A stretch of 64,000 bases of DNA from Brevibacillus aydinogluensis (GTDB taxonomy: Bacteria > Bacillota > Bacilli > Brevibacillales > Brevibacillaceae). The DNA is taken from assembly GCF_031954365.1 (NCBI RefSeq), contig NZ_JAUSVZ010000020.1; one strand, written 5' to 3'. Positions 17,067-24,395 of the stretch are shown piece by piece. Both the position numbers and the translations under genes were made by a program. How positions within the stretch are numbered: position 1 is the first letter of the stretch; every line of letters starts with the position of its first letter. The notes under the pieces are model-generated. The model was not told the DNA's origin. It did not search any database and saw nothing but the letters and a program-made list of their open reading frames with translations.

Positions 17067-17917
17067 AACGTTTGCTTTATAAAGACCGGCAGATGAAAAC
17101 ACTGATGGATGATGCCCTCATCGACATACCGCGTATCCTTTCCGGAGACGCGCCCGGCTACCGGCTGATCGTACGTCTTCGACCCGAGGGTAAAGCTCCA
17201 CAAGCCTCCCGGGTACGTGGGCACAACTGCCGTGTACATGCGGGTGATCGGAAACAGTTGGCTGATGTTGCGGTACGTCTGCCCCATCACATCGGCGTGA
17301 AAGATGGGGGACTGGCTCTGGCAGACCATCAGCCCGTCCGCTTTCAGCGCCTGTTGCACATGCTCGTAAAACGAATAGGAAAACAACTGCTCCGCCGGGC
17401 CGATGGGATCGGACGAATCGACGATGATCACGTCGTAGGTATCTTTCATCTCGCGGACAAACTCCACCCCGTCGCGATACAGGAAACGGACGCGGGGGTC
17501 CGACAAGCCGCCCGACACTTCGGGCAGATGCTGTTTGCACACCTGCACAACGCACTCGTCTATCTCCACCAAATCAACCTGTTCCACTTCCGGATATTTG
17601 CACACTTCACGGGCCGCCCCGCAATCTCCACCGCCAATCACCAGAACGCGGCGAGGCTGGGGATGAAACGCCAGCGGCACATGGGCAATCATTTCATTGT
17701 AAATAAATCCATCCATTGATGTTGTTTGCACAACTCCGTCCAAGACAAGCATCCGGCCAAAATCGTAGGAATCGAGAATCATCACATGCTGAAACGCTGA
17801 CTGTTCCTCGTGGATCACTTCACGAATCCGGTAACGAATCATCAGGTTCTCCCGTTCGTTCTCGGTCAGCCAGCACGAACCGGCGCTGTTTTGAACAAAC
17901 TTGGGCAATACGCTCAT
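17054..17917 (-). CDS. speE: Spermidine synthase (polyamine aminopropyltransferase)
   Basis: 287 residues. The AdoMet-type binding loop is VLVIGGGDCGAAREV (about 90-104), the acidic residue binding the sugar is in VDLVEID, and the catalytic aspartate region is VIIVDSSDPIGPAEQLFS. It transfers aminopropyl from decarboxylated AdoMet to putrescine. The usual GGGDGG reads GGGDCG. AGGAGGGTGAG precedes the ATG. An AT-rich upstream stretch carries a partly Fur-box-like TGATAATGATT, not strong enough to call. Confidence 0.93.
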   Translation of the reverse strand: MSVLPKFVQNSAGSCWLTENERENLMIRYRIREVIHEEQSAFQHVMILDSYDFGRMLVLDGVVQTTSMDGFIYNEMIAHVPLAFHPQPRRVLVIGGGDCGAAREVCKYPEVEQVDLVEIDECVVQVCKQHLPEVSGGLSDPRVRFLYRDGVEFVREMKDTYDVIIVDSSDPIGPAEQLFSYSFYEHVQQALKADGLMVCQSQSPIFHADVMGQTYRNISQLFPITRMYTAVVPTYPGGLWSFTLGSKTYDQPVAGRVSGKDTRYVDEGIIHQCFHLPVFIKQTLGEG

Positions 17918-18004
17918 TTCTCACCCTCCTGAAAAACAAATAGAATCATTATCACCCTATCGAAAAATCGAATGATTTTCAAGGATGCGCGCGCTGCCCC
18001 CCCC

Positions 18005-18712
18005 TCAGGCGACAATTTCCCAAAGCTCTTCCAACCGTTTGATCACAGCGAGGGGCTTGTGATCCGTAGCAGGCGGCACGCCGGCGGGATTCAGCCATAC
18101 TGCCGAGAGGCCTGCATCCATCGCGCCGGCGATGTCAGCTGTCCAGTTGTCCCCGACGAACAGCGCTTCCGCCGGGGAAGCCCCCAAGCGCTCAAGTACA
18201 GCCGCGAAAATGCGCCGGTCCGGCTTGTGCCAGCCAATCTGCTCGGAGACGAACACCCTCTCAGCGGGAAAGAGGGGGGTGAGCCCCAGGCGTTCAATTT
18301 TTTCAAACGCCATGTCCGCAGGTCCATTGGTGACAATTGCCAGGGTGTACCGTTCTTCAAGCTGCGTCAGCAGCGACTGAACGGCGCGGTCGGGAACGAC
18401 GGCTGCCATGCAGGCGGCCACATACTGCTCCTGAAAGTCGTCCAGCCGGTCTGTCTCCGCCCGGCGCCCAAATTCGGCGAGGGTGCGCGACAGCCGCAGG
18501 CGGCGCAGTTGGTCAAAGTTGATCCGCTTCTCCCGGATGTCCGCCCACAAGGCGTCGCTGTGCCGCTGCAGCGCCTCGTACACGGCATCGGGGTCAAGCC
18601 CGATCGTCAGCGGGTGGGATGCGATCGTCTGCCGCATGCCCTTTTCCCAGCAAGCTGAAAAATCAAACAGCGTGTCGTCCAAATCAAACAAGATCAGCTG
18701 AAAGTCCGGCAT
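18005..18712 (-). CDS. HAD-superfamily hydrolase, YjjG/YfnB-like
   Basis: 235 residues. Motif I is LFDLDDTLFD with nucleophile Asp, motif II is VTNGPA, motif III Lys is in GWHKPDRRIF, and motif IV is FVGDNWTADI. The helical cap between motifs I and II and the sequence order match YjjG/YfnB-type nucleotidases that dephosphorylate noncanonical nucleotides. ATG at 18712 is chosen because AAAGGAGG is correctly placed; an upstream frame extension lacks one. Confidence 0.87.
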   Translation of the reverse strand: MPDFQLILFDLDDTLFDFSACWEKGMRQTIASHPLTIGLDPDAVYEALQRHSDALWADIREKRINFDQLRRLRLSRTLAEFGRRAETDRLDDFQEQYVAACMAAVVPDRAVQSLLTQLEERYTLAIVTNGPADMAFEKIERLGLTPLFPAERVFVSEQIGWHKPDRRIFAAVLERLGASPAEALFVGDNWTADIAGAMDAGLSAVWLNPAGVPPATDHKPLAVIKRLEELWEIVA

Positions 18713-18844
18713 GGCCCTCCTCCTTTGCAAGCGTTTCATCGATGCGCCGGTTGTGCGCAAAAAAACAGCCCCCATCTTACCCATTGTAGAAGAAAAACGG
18801 GTAAAATGGAGAGGCCATTGTTGTCAGGCTGACCATGTTGTTGG

Positions 18845-19273
18845 TTATCCGCTGGTCTGCCCGCTCGGCATCGCCTCAGCCAGCGCGCGGGCCAGATCGT
18901 CCGGCAGCGGGACCGAGCGTCGCGCAACCGTGTCGATCATCACCATCGTCACGTCGGCGTCTGCCGCCCGTTCGTCCTGCTGATTGTACAGCTCCTGGCG
19001 GATGACGAAACTTTTCTCCCCGATTTTCACCACGGAAGTGCGCACCTGCACCTGCTCCAGCATCCGCAGTTCCTTGCGGTAGTTGATCTGGATGCTGACC
19101 ACGACCGGCATGATCTGCCGCCGCTTCAGCTCCTCCAACGTAAACCCCTGCTGAAACATCCAGTCAAACCGGGCCCACTCCATGTACTCCAGGTATTTGG
19201 CGTTGTTGACGTGCCCGATCACGTCGATGTCGGTCGAACGAACGACCAGATCAAACAGATGCAGCATCCCCAT
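18845..19273 (-). CDS. Acyl-CoA thioesterase, 4HBT hotdog fold
   Basis: 142 residues. The 4-hydroxybenzoyl-CoA thioesterase signature is present: VVRSTDIDVIGHVNNAKYL with the catalytic Asp/His/Asn set, followed by YMEWARFDWM. Cytosolic enzymes of this type release CoA from short or aromatic acyl-CoAs. The ATG at 19273 follows AAGGAAGAGAGG. The longer open frame upstream has no support. Confidence 0.86.
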   Translation of the reverse strand: MGMLHLFDLVVRSTDIDVIGHVNNAKYLEYMEWARFDWMFQQGFTLEELKRRQIMPVVVSIQINYRKELRMLEQVQVRTSVVKIGEKSFVIRQELYNQQDERAADADVTMVMIDTVARRSVPLPDDLARALAEAMPSGQTSG

Positions 19274-19387
19274 CGCCCCTCTCTTCCTTCGCCTGTCTTT
19301 TTTCCAGTATAGCGAATGACCGCCGCTGAGTGAATATTCATTCGCAATATTCAGAAGGATTCTGCTGTTTTTTCTTCTCACATTCCT

Positions 19388-19689
19388 TATAATGAAAGCG
19401 TACAGACACATGAGGGAACCGCACGCTGAAAGGGACCTGATCCCTGTCAGGCGGGCGTTGGGACAGCTTGGTTACCACACCGGTTGCACGCCGGCCGGAT
19501 CGGCGTGATGCGCCGGTGCGCAGGCAGCCGGACGTTTTCCCATCTTCCGGGAGGTGAAACACAATGGCACGTACCCTGTTTGAATGCGATGTACCCGGCG
19601 TTCCCCTCACCTAGCCGGTGCGGGAACGATCCTCGGATGTCCCCCCGGCACGCGACACGCAACACACCACATTTCCGGGAGGGGCTAAC
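19388..19689 (+). promoter_or_regulatory. Structured 5' leader of the EamA transporter gene
   Basis: A TATAAT at 19388-19393 suggests transcription starts near 19400, giving a leader of almost 300 bases. It contains the hairpin CACGCCG/CGGCGTG (19487-19507), a short leader reading frame (19564-19614), the hairpin GTTCCC/GGGAAC with inner CACC/GGTG spanning the leader stop (19600-19627), and CCCCCCGG (19641-19648) able to cover the Shine-Dalgarno CCGGGAGGGG (19675-19684). The layout suits translational attenuation. It does not match the TPP, SAM, T-box or guanidine consensus elements I know. Confidence 0.55.
19564..19614 (+). CDS. Putative 16-residue leader peptide
   Basis: ATG at 19564 has GGGAGGTG 8 bases upstream and encodes MARTLFECDVPGVPLT before TAG. 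The stop codon falls inside a hairpin that precedes the Shine-Dalgarno-covering pair of the transporter gene. Its good ribosome site and position, rather than conservation (not testable here), are the evidence. Confidence 0.45.
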   Translation: MARTLFECDVPGVPLT

Positions 19690-20613
19690 ATGATGAATCC
19701 ACAGTGGAAACAGCAGTTGATTGGAGGCGTGTGCCTCACGCTTGCCGCCGCTATCTGGGGCGGCGTATACGTCGTCAGCAAAGTGGTATTGGATGTAATT
19801 CCGCCGTTTACGCTCCTGATCATCCGCTTCACCATCGCGCTGGTGGTACTGGGCGCCTTTGTCGCAGCGCGGCGGGAGTTTATTGCGAGACGGGATTTTC
19901 CGCTCATCATGACCGTCGCGTTTGTCGGCGTCACGATTTCGATTGCCGCCCAGTTTGTCGGCACCAAACTCTCTACCGCCCACATGGGAGCGCTGATTAC
20001 CTCGGCGTCGCCCGCCTTCATCGCCCTGTTTGCCGTCTGGCTGTTGAAGGAACGGATAAATGGACGGCAGTTGACCGGCATCCTGCTGGCCACCGTGGGC
20101 GTGCTGATCGTGATCGGCGTCCCGGACGAGGCTGATGCCCAATCGTCCCTGATCGGCAACCTGATACTGCTGCTGGCGGCGGTCAGTTGGGGATTGTACA
20201 CGGTGTTGAGCAAAAAGGCGACGCTCCGCTACTCATCCCTGTCGGTGACGACTTACGTGGCCTTGTTTGGCATCATCTTTACCAGTCCGTTGATGGTGTG
20301 GGAACTGTCGGTGACGCCCGTCACCTGGGGGTTCGGCTGGGAGATTTGGGCCGGCGTGCTCTACATCGGCATCATCTCCACGGCGGGGGCGTTTTACCTG
20401 TGGAACAAAGGATTTGAGCTGATGCAGGCGGGCAGCGGGGCAGGATTTTTCTTCATCCAGCCAGTCGTGGGCGCGCTGCTCGGCTGGCTGCTGTTGAACG
20501 AGCATCTGGGCCTCGGCTTTTTTGCGGGAGCCGCGTTCATCTTTGGCGGCGTCGCCCTGTCCAACCTGCAGCAAGCGGAATCGTACGAGAAAAACGAAGG
20601 CACACCCCATTAG
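19690..20613 (+). CDS. EamA/DMT-family transporter
   Basis: 307 residues with ten predicted membrane helices in two EamA repeats: first LTLAAAIWGGVYVVSKVVL to VGVLIVIGV, second NLILLLAAVSWGLYTVLSK to the end. Substrates of the family include amino acids, metabolites and drugs. GGGAGGGGC precedes ATG at 19690; a second ATG at 19693 is equally possible. Expression is probably controlled by the leader upstream. The stop codon lies within a terminator shared with brnQ. Confidence 0.9.
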   Translation: MMNPQWKQQLIGGVCLTLAAAIWGGVYVVSKVVLDVIPPFTLLIIRFTIALVVLGAFVAARREFIARRDFPLIMTVAFVGVTISIAAQFVGTKLSTAHMGALITSASPAFIALFAVWLLKERINGRQLTGILLATVGVLIVIGVPDEADAQSSLIGNLILLLAAVSWGLYTVLSKKATLRYSSLSVTTYVALFGIIFTSPLMVWELSVTPVTWGFGWEIWAGVLYIGIISTAGAFYLWNKGFELMQAGSGAGFFFIQPVVGALLGWLLLNEHLGLGFFAGAAFIFGGVALSNLQQAESYEKNEGTPH

Positions 20614-20621
20614 GGTGTGCC
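20599..20621. terminator. Bidirectional terminator overlapping two stop codons
   Basis: GGCACACCC pairs with GGGTGTGCC around the loop CATTA. The EamA stop (20611-20613) and the brnQ stop (20610-20612, other strand) both fall in it. On the minus strand TTCGTTTTTC follows. Confidence 0.75.
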
Positions 20622-21959
20622 GCTTGTTGTTTCCTGGTATTTCGCGCCCCCTGGCTGACGAACGCATCCCACGAGGAAGCCGATCGCAGCTCCGCATACT
20701 GCGGGGAGCAGCCAGCCGATGCCTTCGTTGTAAAGCGGAAGGTGTGCAAATACCGACGTGATCCCGTCAAGCGAAAGCCCGAACTGTTTGAGCCCATCGA
20801 CGATGCTGATAATTGCGGTAGCGATGGTGGCTCCGACGTACACTTCCGAGTATCCGCGGAACAGGCGATGCAGGAAGGAGAGCAGCATCAGCACAATCGC
20901 GATCGGATAGATCATCAGCAGCACGGGAACGGAAATGGCAATCAACTGGGTCAAGCCGACGTTGGCCACTGCCGCGCTGAACAGGCTCAGGATCAGCGCC
21001 ATGGTTTTGTAGGACACGCCCGGCAGCCGTTCCGAAAAGAAATGGCTGCAGGCGGTCACCAGACCGACCGACGTCGTCAGGCAGGCGAGTATGACACCGG
21101 CTCCGAGCAGCAGCAGTCCCTTCCCGCCAAACAGGTGCTGAACCACCGTTGTCAGGATTTGCCCGCCATTTTCAGACTGACCCAGCGAGTGGCTGGTCAC
21201 CCCCAGGTACGCAAGGGCGAGATAGACCAGCGCCAATCCGGTGGCGGCGATCACTCCCGCCTTGACAGTGGCCCACCCGAGCTTTTTGCGTCCGGTGATG
21301 CCGCGGTCCTCGATCGCGGACGTGACAACGATGCCGAACACCAGCGCAGCCAGGGCGTCAAGGGTGAGATACCCTTCCACGAAGCCCTTGAAGAACGGCG
21401 CCGATTGGTACGCTTCGGCAGGCTCGCCCGCTGATCCAATGGGATGCAGGAACGATTGGACAAACATCACGGCAATGATCAGCAGCAGGGCCGGCGTCAG
21501 CACCTTTCCGATGCGGTCCACCAGTTTGGAAGGACGCAAACTCAGCCAGAAGGTGACGGCAAAATAGACCAGTGTGGTGAGAAACAGCGGCACCCAGCTC
21601 GTCTTCGCGCTTTCAGGGAGAAACGGCAGCACGCCCATCTCGAAGGCAACCGTTCCGGTCCGAGGAATCGCCAGAAACGGCCCGATGGCCAAATAGACGA
21701 CAACGGTAAATACGGCGCCAAATACCGGGTGAACCCGGCCCGCCAACATCTGCAAATTTCCTCCGCTCATCCCGGTGGCAATGACACCCAGGAGCGGCAA
21801 CCCCACACCAGTGATGATAAACCCGGCCATGGCCTCCCATGCATGGGTACCCGCGGCTTGCCCCAAGGCCGGCGGGAAGATCATGTTGCCCGCTCCGAAG
21901 AACAGGGCAAACAGCATCAGCCCGATGGTCAGGGTTTCTCTATGGGTTAATTCTCTCAT
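20610..21959 (-). CDS. brnQ: Branched-chain amino acid carrier, BrnQ/LIVCS family
   Basis: 449 residues with about twelve membrane helices. The N-terminal FALFFGAGNMIFPPALGQAAG is the LIVCS-family signature; TACSHFFSERLPG lies in the middle. It imports Leu, Ile and Val with Na+ or H+. ATG at 21959 has GGGAGG nearby. It is convergent with the EamA gene and overlaps its end by 4 bases. A sigma-A promoter is readable upstream. Confidence 0.93.
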   Translation of the reverse strand: MRELTHRETLTIGLMLFALFFGAGNMIFPPALGQAAGTHAWEAMAGFIITGVGLPLLGVIATGMSGGNLQMLAGRVHPVFGAVFTVVVYLAIGPFLAIPRTGTVAFEMGVLPFLPESAKTSWVPLFLTTLVYFAVTFWLSLRPSKLVDRIGKVLTPALLLIIAVMFVQSFLHPIGSAGEPAEAYQSAPFFKGFVEGYLTLDALAALVFGIVVTSAIEDRGITGRKKLGWATVKAGVIAATGLALVYLALAYLGVTSHSLGQSENGGQILTTVVQHLFGGKGLLLLGAGVILACLTTSVGLVTACSHFFSERLPGVSYKTMALILSLFSAAVANVGLTQLIAISVPVLLMIYPIAIVLMLLSFLHRLFRGYSEVYVGATIATAIISIVDGLKQFGLSLDGITSVFAHLPLYNEGIGWLLPAVCGAAIGFLVGCVRQPGGAKYQETTSGTP

Positions 21960-22047
21960 GGTTTTCCTCCCCAACTCTCAGGTAAATTGAAATTTTTTGA
22001 AATTTTTTAAAGTCCCTGTGAAACGCTCAGGTATCACACGAGTGTTA

Positions 22048-22076
22048 ACTATATACCTTACGTTCGTTTTTTTCAA
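22048..22076 (-). promoter_or_regulatory. Sigma-A promoter of brnQ
   Basis: On the minus strand TTGAAA (22071-22076) and TATAGT (22048-22053) are separated by 17 bases, 89 bases before the brnQ start. Confidence 0.65.
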
Positions 22077-22090
22077 GTCCAAATAATGAC

Positions 22091-22113
22091 AAAAAAAGAC
22101 GCCCAGAGGCGTC
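22091..22113 (-). terminator. Terminator of the alkA-like gene, overlapping its stop codon
   Basis: On the minus strand GACGCC pairs with GGCGTC around a TCTG loop and is followed by TTTTTTT. The TGA stop at 22112-22114 overlaps the stem. Confidence 0.8.
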
Positions 22114-23047
22114 ATGCGTTCTGATCTTCCTTTCGTTTGACAGCGCCGACCGCTTCCCACACATAAAGCGACACATAGCTGCGCCAGGGTGCCCAGCTCT
22201 CGCCAATCCGGCGGATTTCCTGTTCGTCCGGCTTGCCCGGCAGGCTGTACACCAACTGGATGCCGTTGCGCAGTCCAATGTCGGCCGCGGGGAGCAGATC
22301 CGGCCGGCCCATGCCAAACATCATTAGGCACTCCACCGTCCATCTGCCGATACCGCGCAGCGGTGTGAGATATGCAAAAATCTCCTCGTCCTCCATCCTC
22401 CACAAACTGTCCAGATCGACACGGCCATCCACTACGGCGCGGGCGAAGTCGATGATGTATTCCGCCTTGCGCTGACTGAACTGCAGCGGCCGCAGTTCTG
22501 CCGGCTCCAGGCGGGCGACCGCCTCGGCCGTGGGAAAAGCAAAATAAGTGCGGCCTTGATCGTCCTGCAGCTTCTCTCCCGCCAACTCCAGCAACCGACG
22601 GGTCAAAGCAGCGGCAAACGGCAGATTCACCTGCTGTCCGATGATCGTCCGGACCATCGACTGAAACAAGTCGGCGTCCAACAGAAAGCGAAGCCCGCGA
22701 AAGCGCTCCGTCAGCGGGCGCAGGACATCATCCTGCCGCATGTGCCGGTACAGCGGCTCCAGGTCCACGTCGACACTGAACATGTGCCGGATCGTCGCTT
22801 CGAGCGCCATCTTTTCACTGGCGGTCAAGGCTGCATCCGTCCGCCATGTGATCGCCGGTTGTTCCACATCCCCGGTAAAATGCAGGGCCGCCACCACGGG
22901 CCGCTGTCCGACGCGAAACACGCGGCGGATCATTCGCGCTTCCGCCTCCACCTGCATCTGCGGGTCCGGGTGCGTTTCCAGCCTCTTCAGCAGCCGTTCA
23001 AACGAATACGGCGGTTTCACGGCAATTATGGAACCATCCATCGACAC
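22112..23047 (-). CDS. DNA-3-methyladenine glycosylase, AlkA-like HhH-GPD enzyme
   Basis: 311 residues. An N-terminal AlkA_N-like domain is followed by an HhH-GPD domain: SMVRTIIGQQVNLPFAAAL, the hairpin LTPLRGIGRWTVECLMMF, and the catalytic Asp in LLPAADIGLRNG. It removes alkylated purines from DNA as the first step of base excision repair. It appears to be monocistronic. Confidence 0.9.
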   Translation of the reverse strand: MSMDGSIIAVKPPYSFERLLKRLETHPDPQMQVEAEARMIRRVFRVGQRPVVAALHFTGDVEQPAITWRTDAALTASEKMALEATIRHMFSVDVDLEPLYRHMRQDDVLRPLTERFRGLRFLLDADLFQSMVRTIIGQQVNLPFAAALTRRLLELAGEKLQDDQGRTYFAFPTAEAVARLEPAELRPLQFSQRKAEYIIDFARAVVDGRVDLDSLWRMEDEEIFAYLTPLRGIGRWTVECLMMFGMGRPDLLPAADIGLRNGIQLVYSLPGKPDEQEIRRIGESWAPWRSYVSLYVWEAVGAVKRKEDQNA

Positions 23048-23181
23048 ACATCGCTCCTCTCTGCGCGGACATCCAGCCCGTCGTGCTTGTATCCAGCCTA
23101 CACCAAAAAAGGCCGTATGTCACACGGTTGGTGACAACACGGCAACAAAACGTAAAAGGACTCCTGAACCATGCCTGTGGG

Positions 23182-23222
23182 AAAAAACATCCTCGCCCGC
23201 CCAACGCGGGGCAGGCGAGGAT
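23182..23222 (-). terminator. Terminator of the proline dehydrogenase gene
   Basis: On the minus strand ATCCTCGCC pairs with GGCGAGGAT with an inner GCCC/GGGC stem, followed by GTTTTTTCCC. Confidence 0.88.
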
Positions 23223-23236
23223 CGTTTGGCGGCTTC

Positions 23237-24157
23237 TTACTTGCTGAACAGCCCTTTGATCACAAACGCCACGTTGGCCGGACGCTCGGCCAGACGGCGC
23301 ATGAAGTATCCGTACCAGTCGTTGCCGTACGGCACGTAGACGCGCATTGTGTATCCTTCGCGCGCCAGCTCGATCTGGGACTGCGGACGAATGCCGTAGA
23401 GCATCTGGAACTCAAACTGCGTGCGCGGAATGTTGTACTCTTTTTCCAATTGCTTCACGTAGGCAATGATGTTGTCGTCGTGCGTGGCGATCGCGGCGTA
23501 GCAGCCGTTCAGCAGGTGCTGCTTGATGATCTTCTTGTAGTTTTCATCGACGTCTGCCTTGTTCGGGAAAGCCACTTCCGGCGATTCCTTGTACGCCCCT
23601 TTGACCAGTCGCAGGTTGACCTTCTTTTCTTTCAGCTTTTCGACGTCTTCGCTGGACTTGTACAGGTAGGCCTGGATGACGGTGCCCACGTTGTCGTAGT
23701 CTTCCAGGAGTTCGTCCAGAATCTCCAGCGTCACTTCGTTGTGTGCGTAGTCCTCCATGTCAATCCGCACGAAAATGTTGCCGTTTTTCTTGGCTGCGTC
23801 CAAAATCCGCCGCATGTTGTTCATGCACAGATCGCGGCTGATGTCCAGGCCAAGCTGGGTCATTTTCAGCGACAGGTTGCAGTCCACGCCGGATTGGTGA
23901 ATCGCTTCCAGCGTTTTGATGCAGTAGTCTGCCGACTCGTTGGCCTCTTCCACGCTGTAGACGAACTCGCCCAGGTGGTCCAGCGTGCAGACAAGCCCCT
24001 TTTGGTTCAACTGGCGAACGGTTTTGATCGCTTCGGCAATCGTTTCACCGGCGACGACGCGGCTCGCGCCGAACCGCAGGCCCCACTTTTTCGCCGCAGC
24101 GTTCAGCGTCTTGTTTTTGGACAGGAACAGGAAAAAGTCTTTCATGAGTTGTTCCAT
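23237..24157 (-). CDS. putB: Proline dehydrogenase (monofunctional)
   Basis: 306 residues, the usual size of the single-domain Bacillus-type enzyme. TIM-barrel motifs include VCTLDHLGEFV, IFVRIDMEDYAHNEVTLE, VIQAYLYKSSEDVE, LRLVKGAYKESPEVAF and the C-terminal VYVPYGNDWYGYFMRRLAERP that binds substrate and FAD. It oxidises proline to pyrroline-5-carboxylate at the membrane. The start has GGAGGAGA nearby. A sigma-54 promoter precedes it and a sigma-54 activator gene faces it. The pyrroline-5-carboxylate dehydrogenase is not in the window. Confidence 0.93.
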   Translation of the reverse strand: MEQLMKDFFLFLSKNKTLNAAAKKWGLRFGASRVVAGETIAEAIKTVRQLNQKGLVCTLDHLGEFVYSVEEANESADYCIKTLEAIHQSGVDCNLSLKMTQLGLDISRDLCMNNMRRILDAAKKNGNIFVRIDMEDYAHNEVTLEILDELLEDYDNVGTVIQAYLYKSSEDVEKLKEKKVNLRLVKGAYKESPEVAFPNKADVDENYKKIIKQHLLNGCYAAIATHDDNIIAYVKQLEKEYNIPRTQFEFQMLYGIRPQSQIELAREGYTMRVYVPYGNDWYGYFMRRLAERPANVAFVIKGLFSK

Positions 24158-24202
24158 GAGAAATCGGTCTCCTCCTCAACAGGGATCTGTGTCCATATAC
24201 CT

Positions 24203-24218
24203 AGCAGGAATCGTGCCA
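24203..24218 (-). promoter_or_regulatory. Sigma-54 (-24/-12) promoter of proline dehydrogenase gene
   Basis: The minus strand reads TGGCACGATTCCTGCT: the -24 element TGGCACG, four bases, then CTGCT for TTGCA. One mismatch lies in the -12 box. It lies 46 bases before the gene start. Confidence 0.72.
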
Positions 24219-24282
24219 AACGGGATGAACAGGACAGATGCCAGCGATTCAGCTTGCTGACACACAGGAAATTACACACATA

Positions 24283-24309
24283 TGTACAGATTGTGTCCAT
24301 TCTTGTACA
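24283..24309. promoter_or_regulatory. Paired TGTACA sites, candidate enhancer for the sigma-54 activator
   Basis: TGTACA occurs at 24283-24288 and 24304-24309, exactly 21 bases apart (two helical turns), flanked by further ACACA/TGTGT half-sites. The pair is about 65-105 bases upstream of the -24/-12 promoter, a standard distance for an enhancer-binding protein. Confidence 0.45.
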
Positions 24310-24395
24310 CTTTTGATTACAAGGTAAAACACTGCCCATCCGGTGGTTGGCCTGTACCATGCGTGTACTTCTTAGTTTGGATAGGAAGTGATTTT

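Noticed and set aside
17918..17970. Fur box upstream of speE (TGATAATGATT)
   Set aside because: Only one half of the 7-1-7 pattern is good; the other half diverges, and spermidine synthase is not an expected Fur target.
19388..19689. T-box or known riboswitch in front of the EamA gene
   Set aside because: No AGGGTGGTACCGCG-like antiterminator and no match to the other riboswitch consensus sequences I know; the leader-peptide layout fits better.
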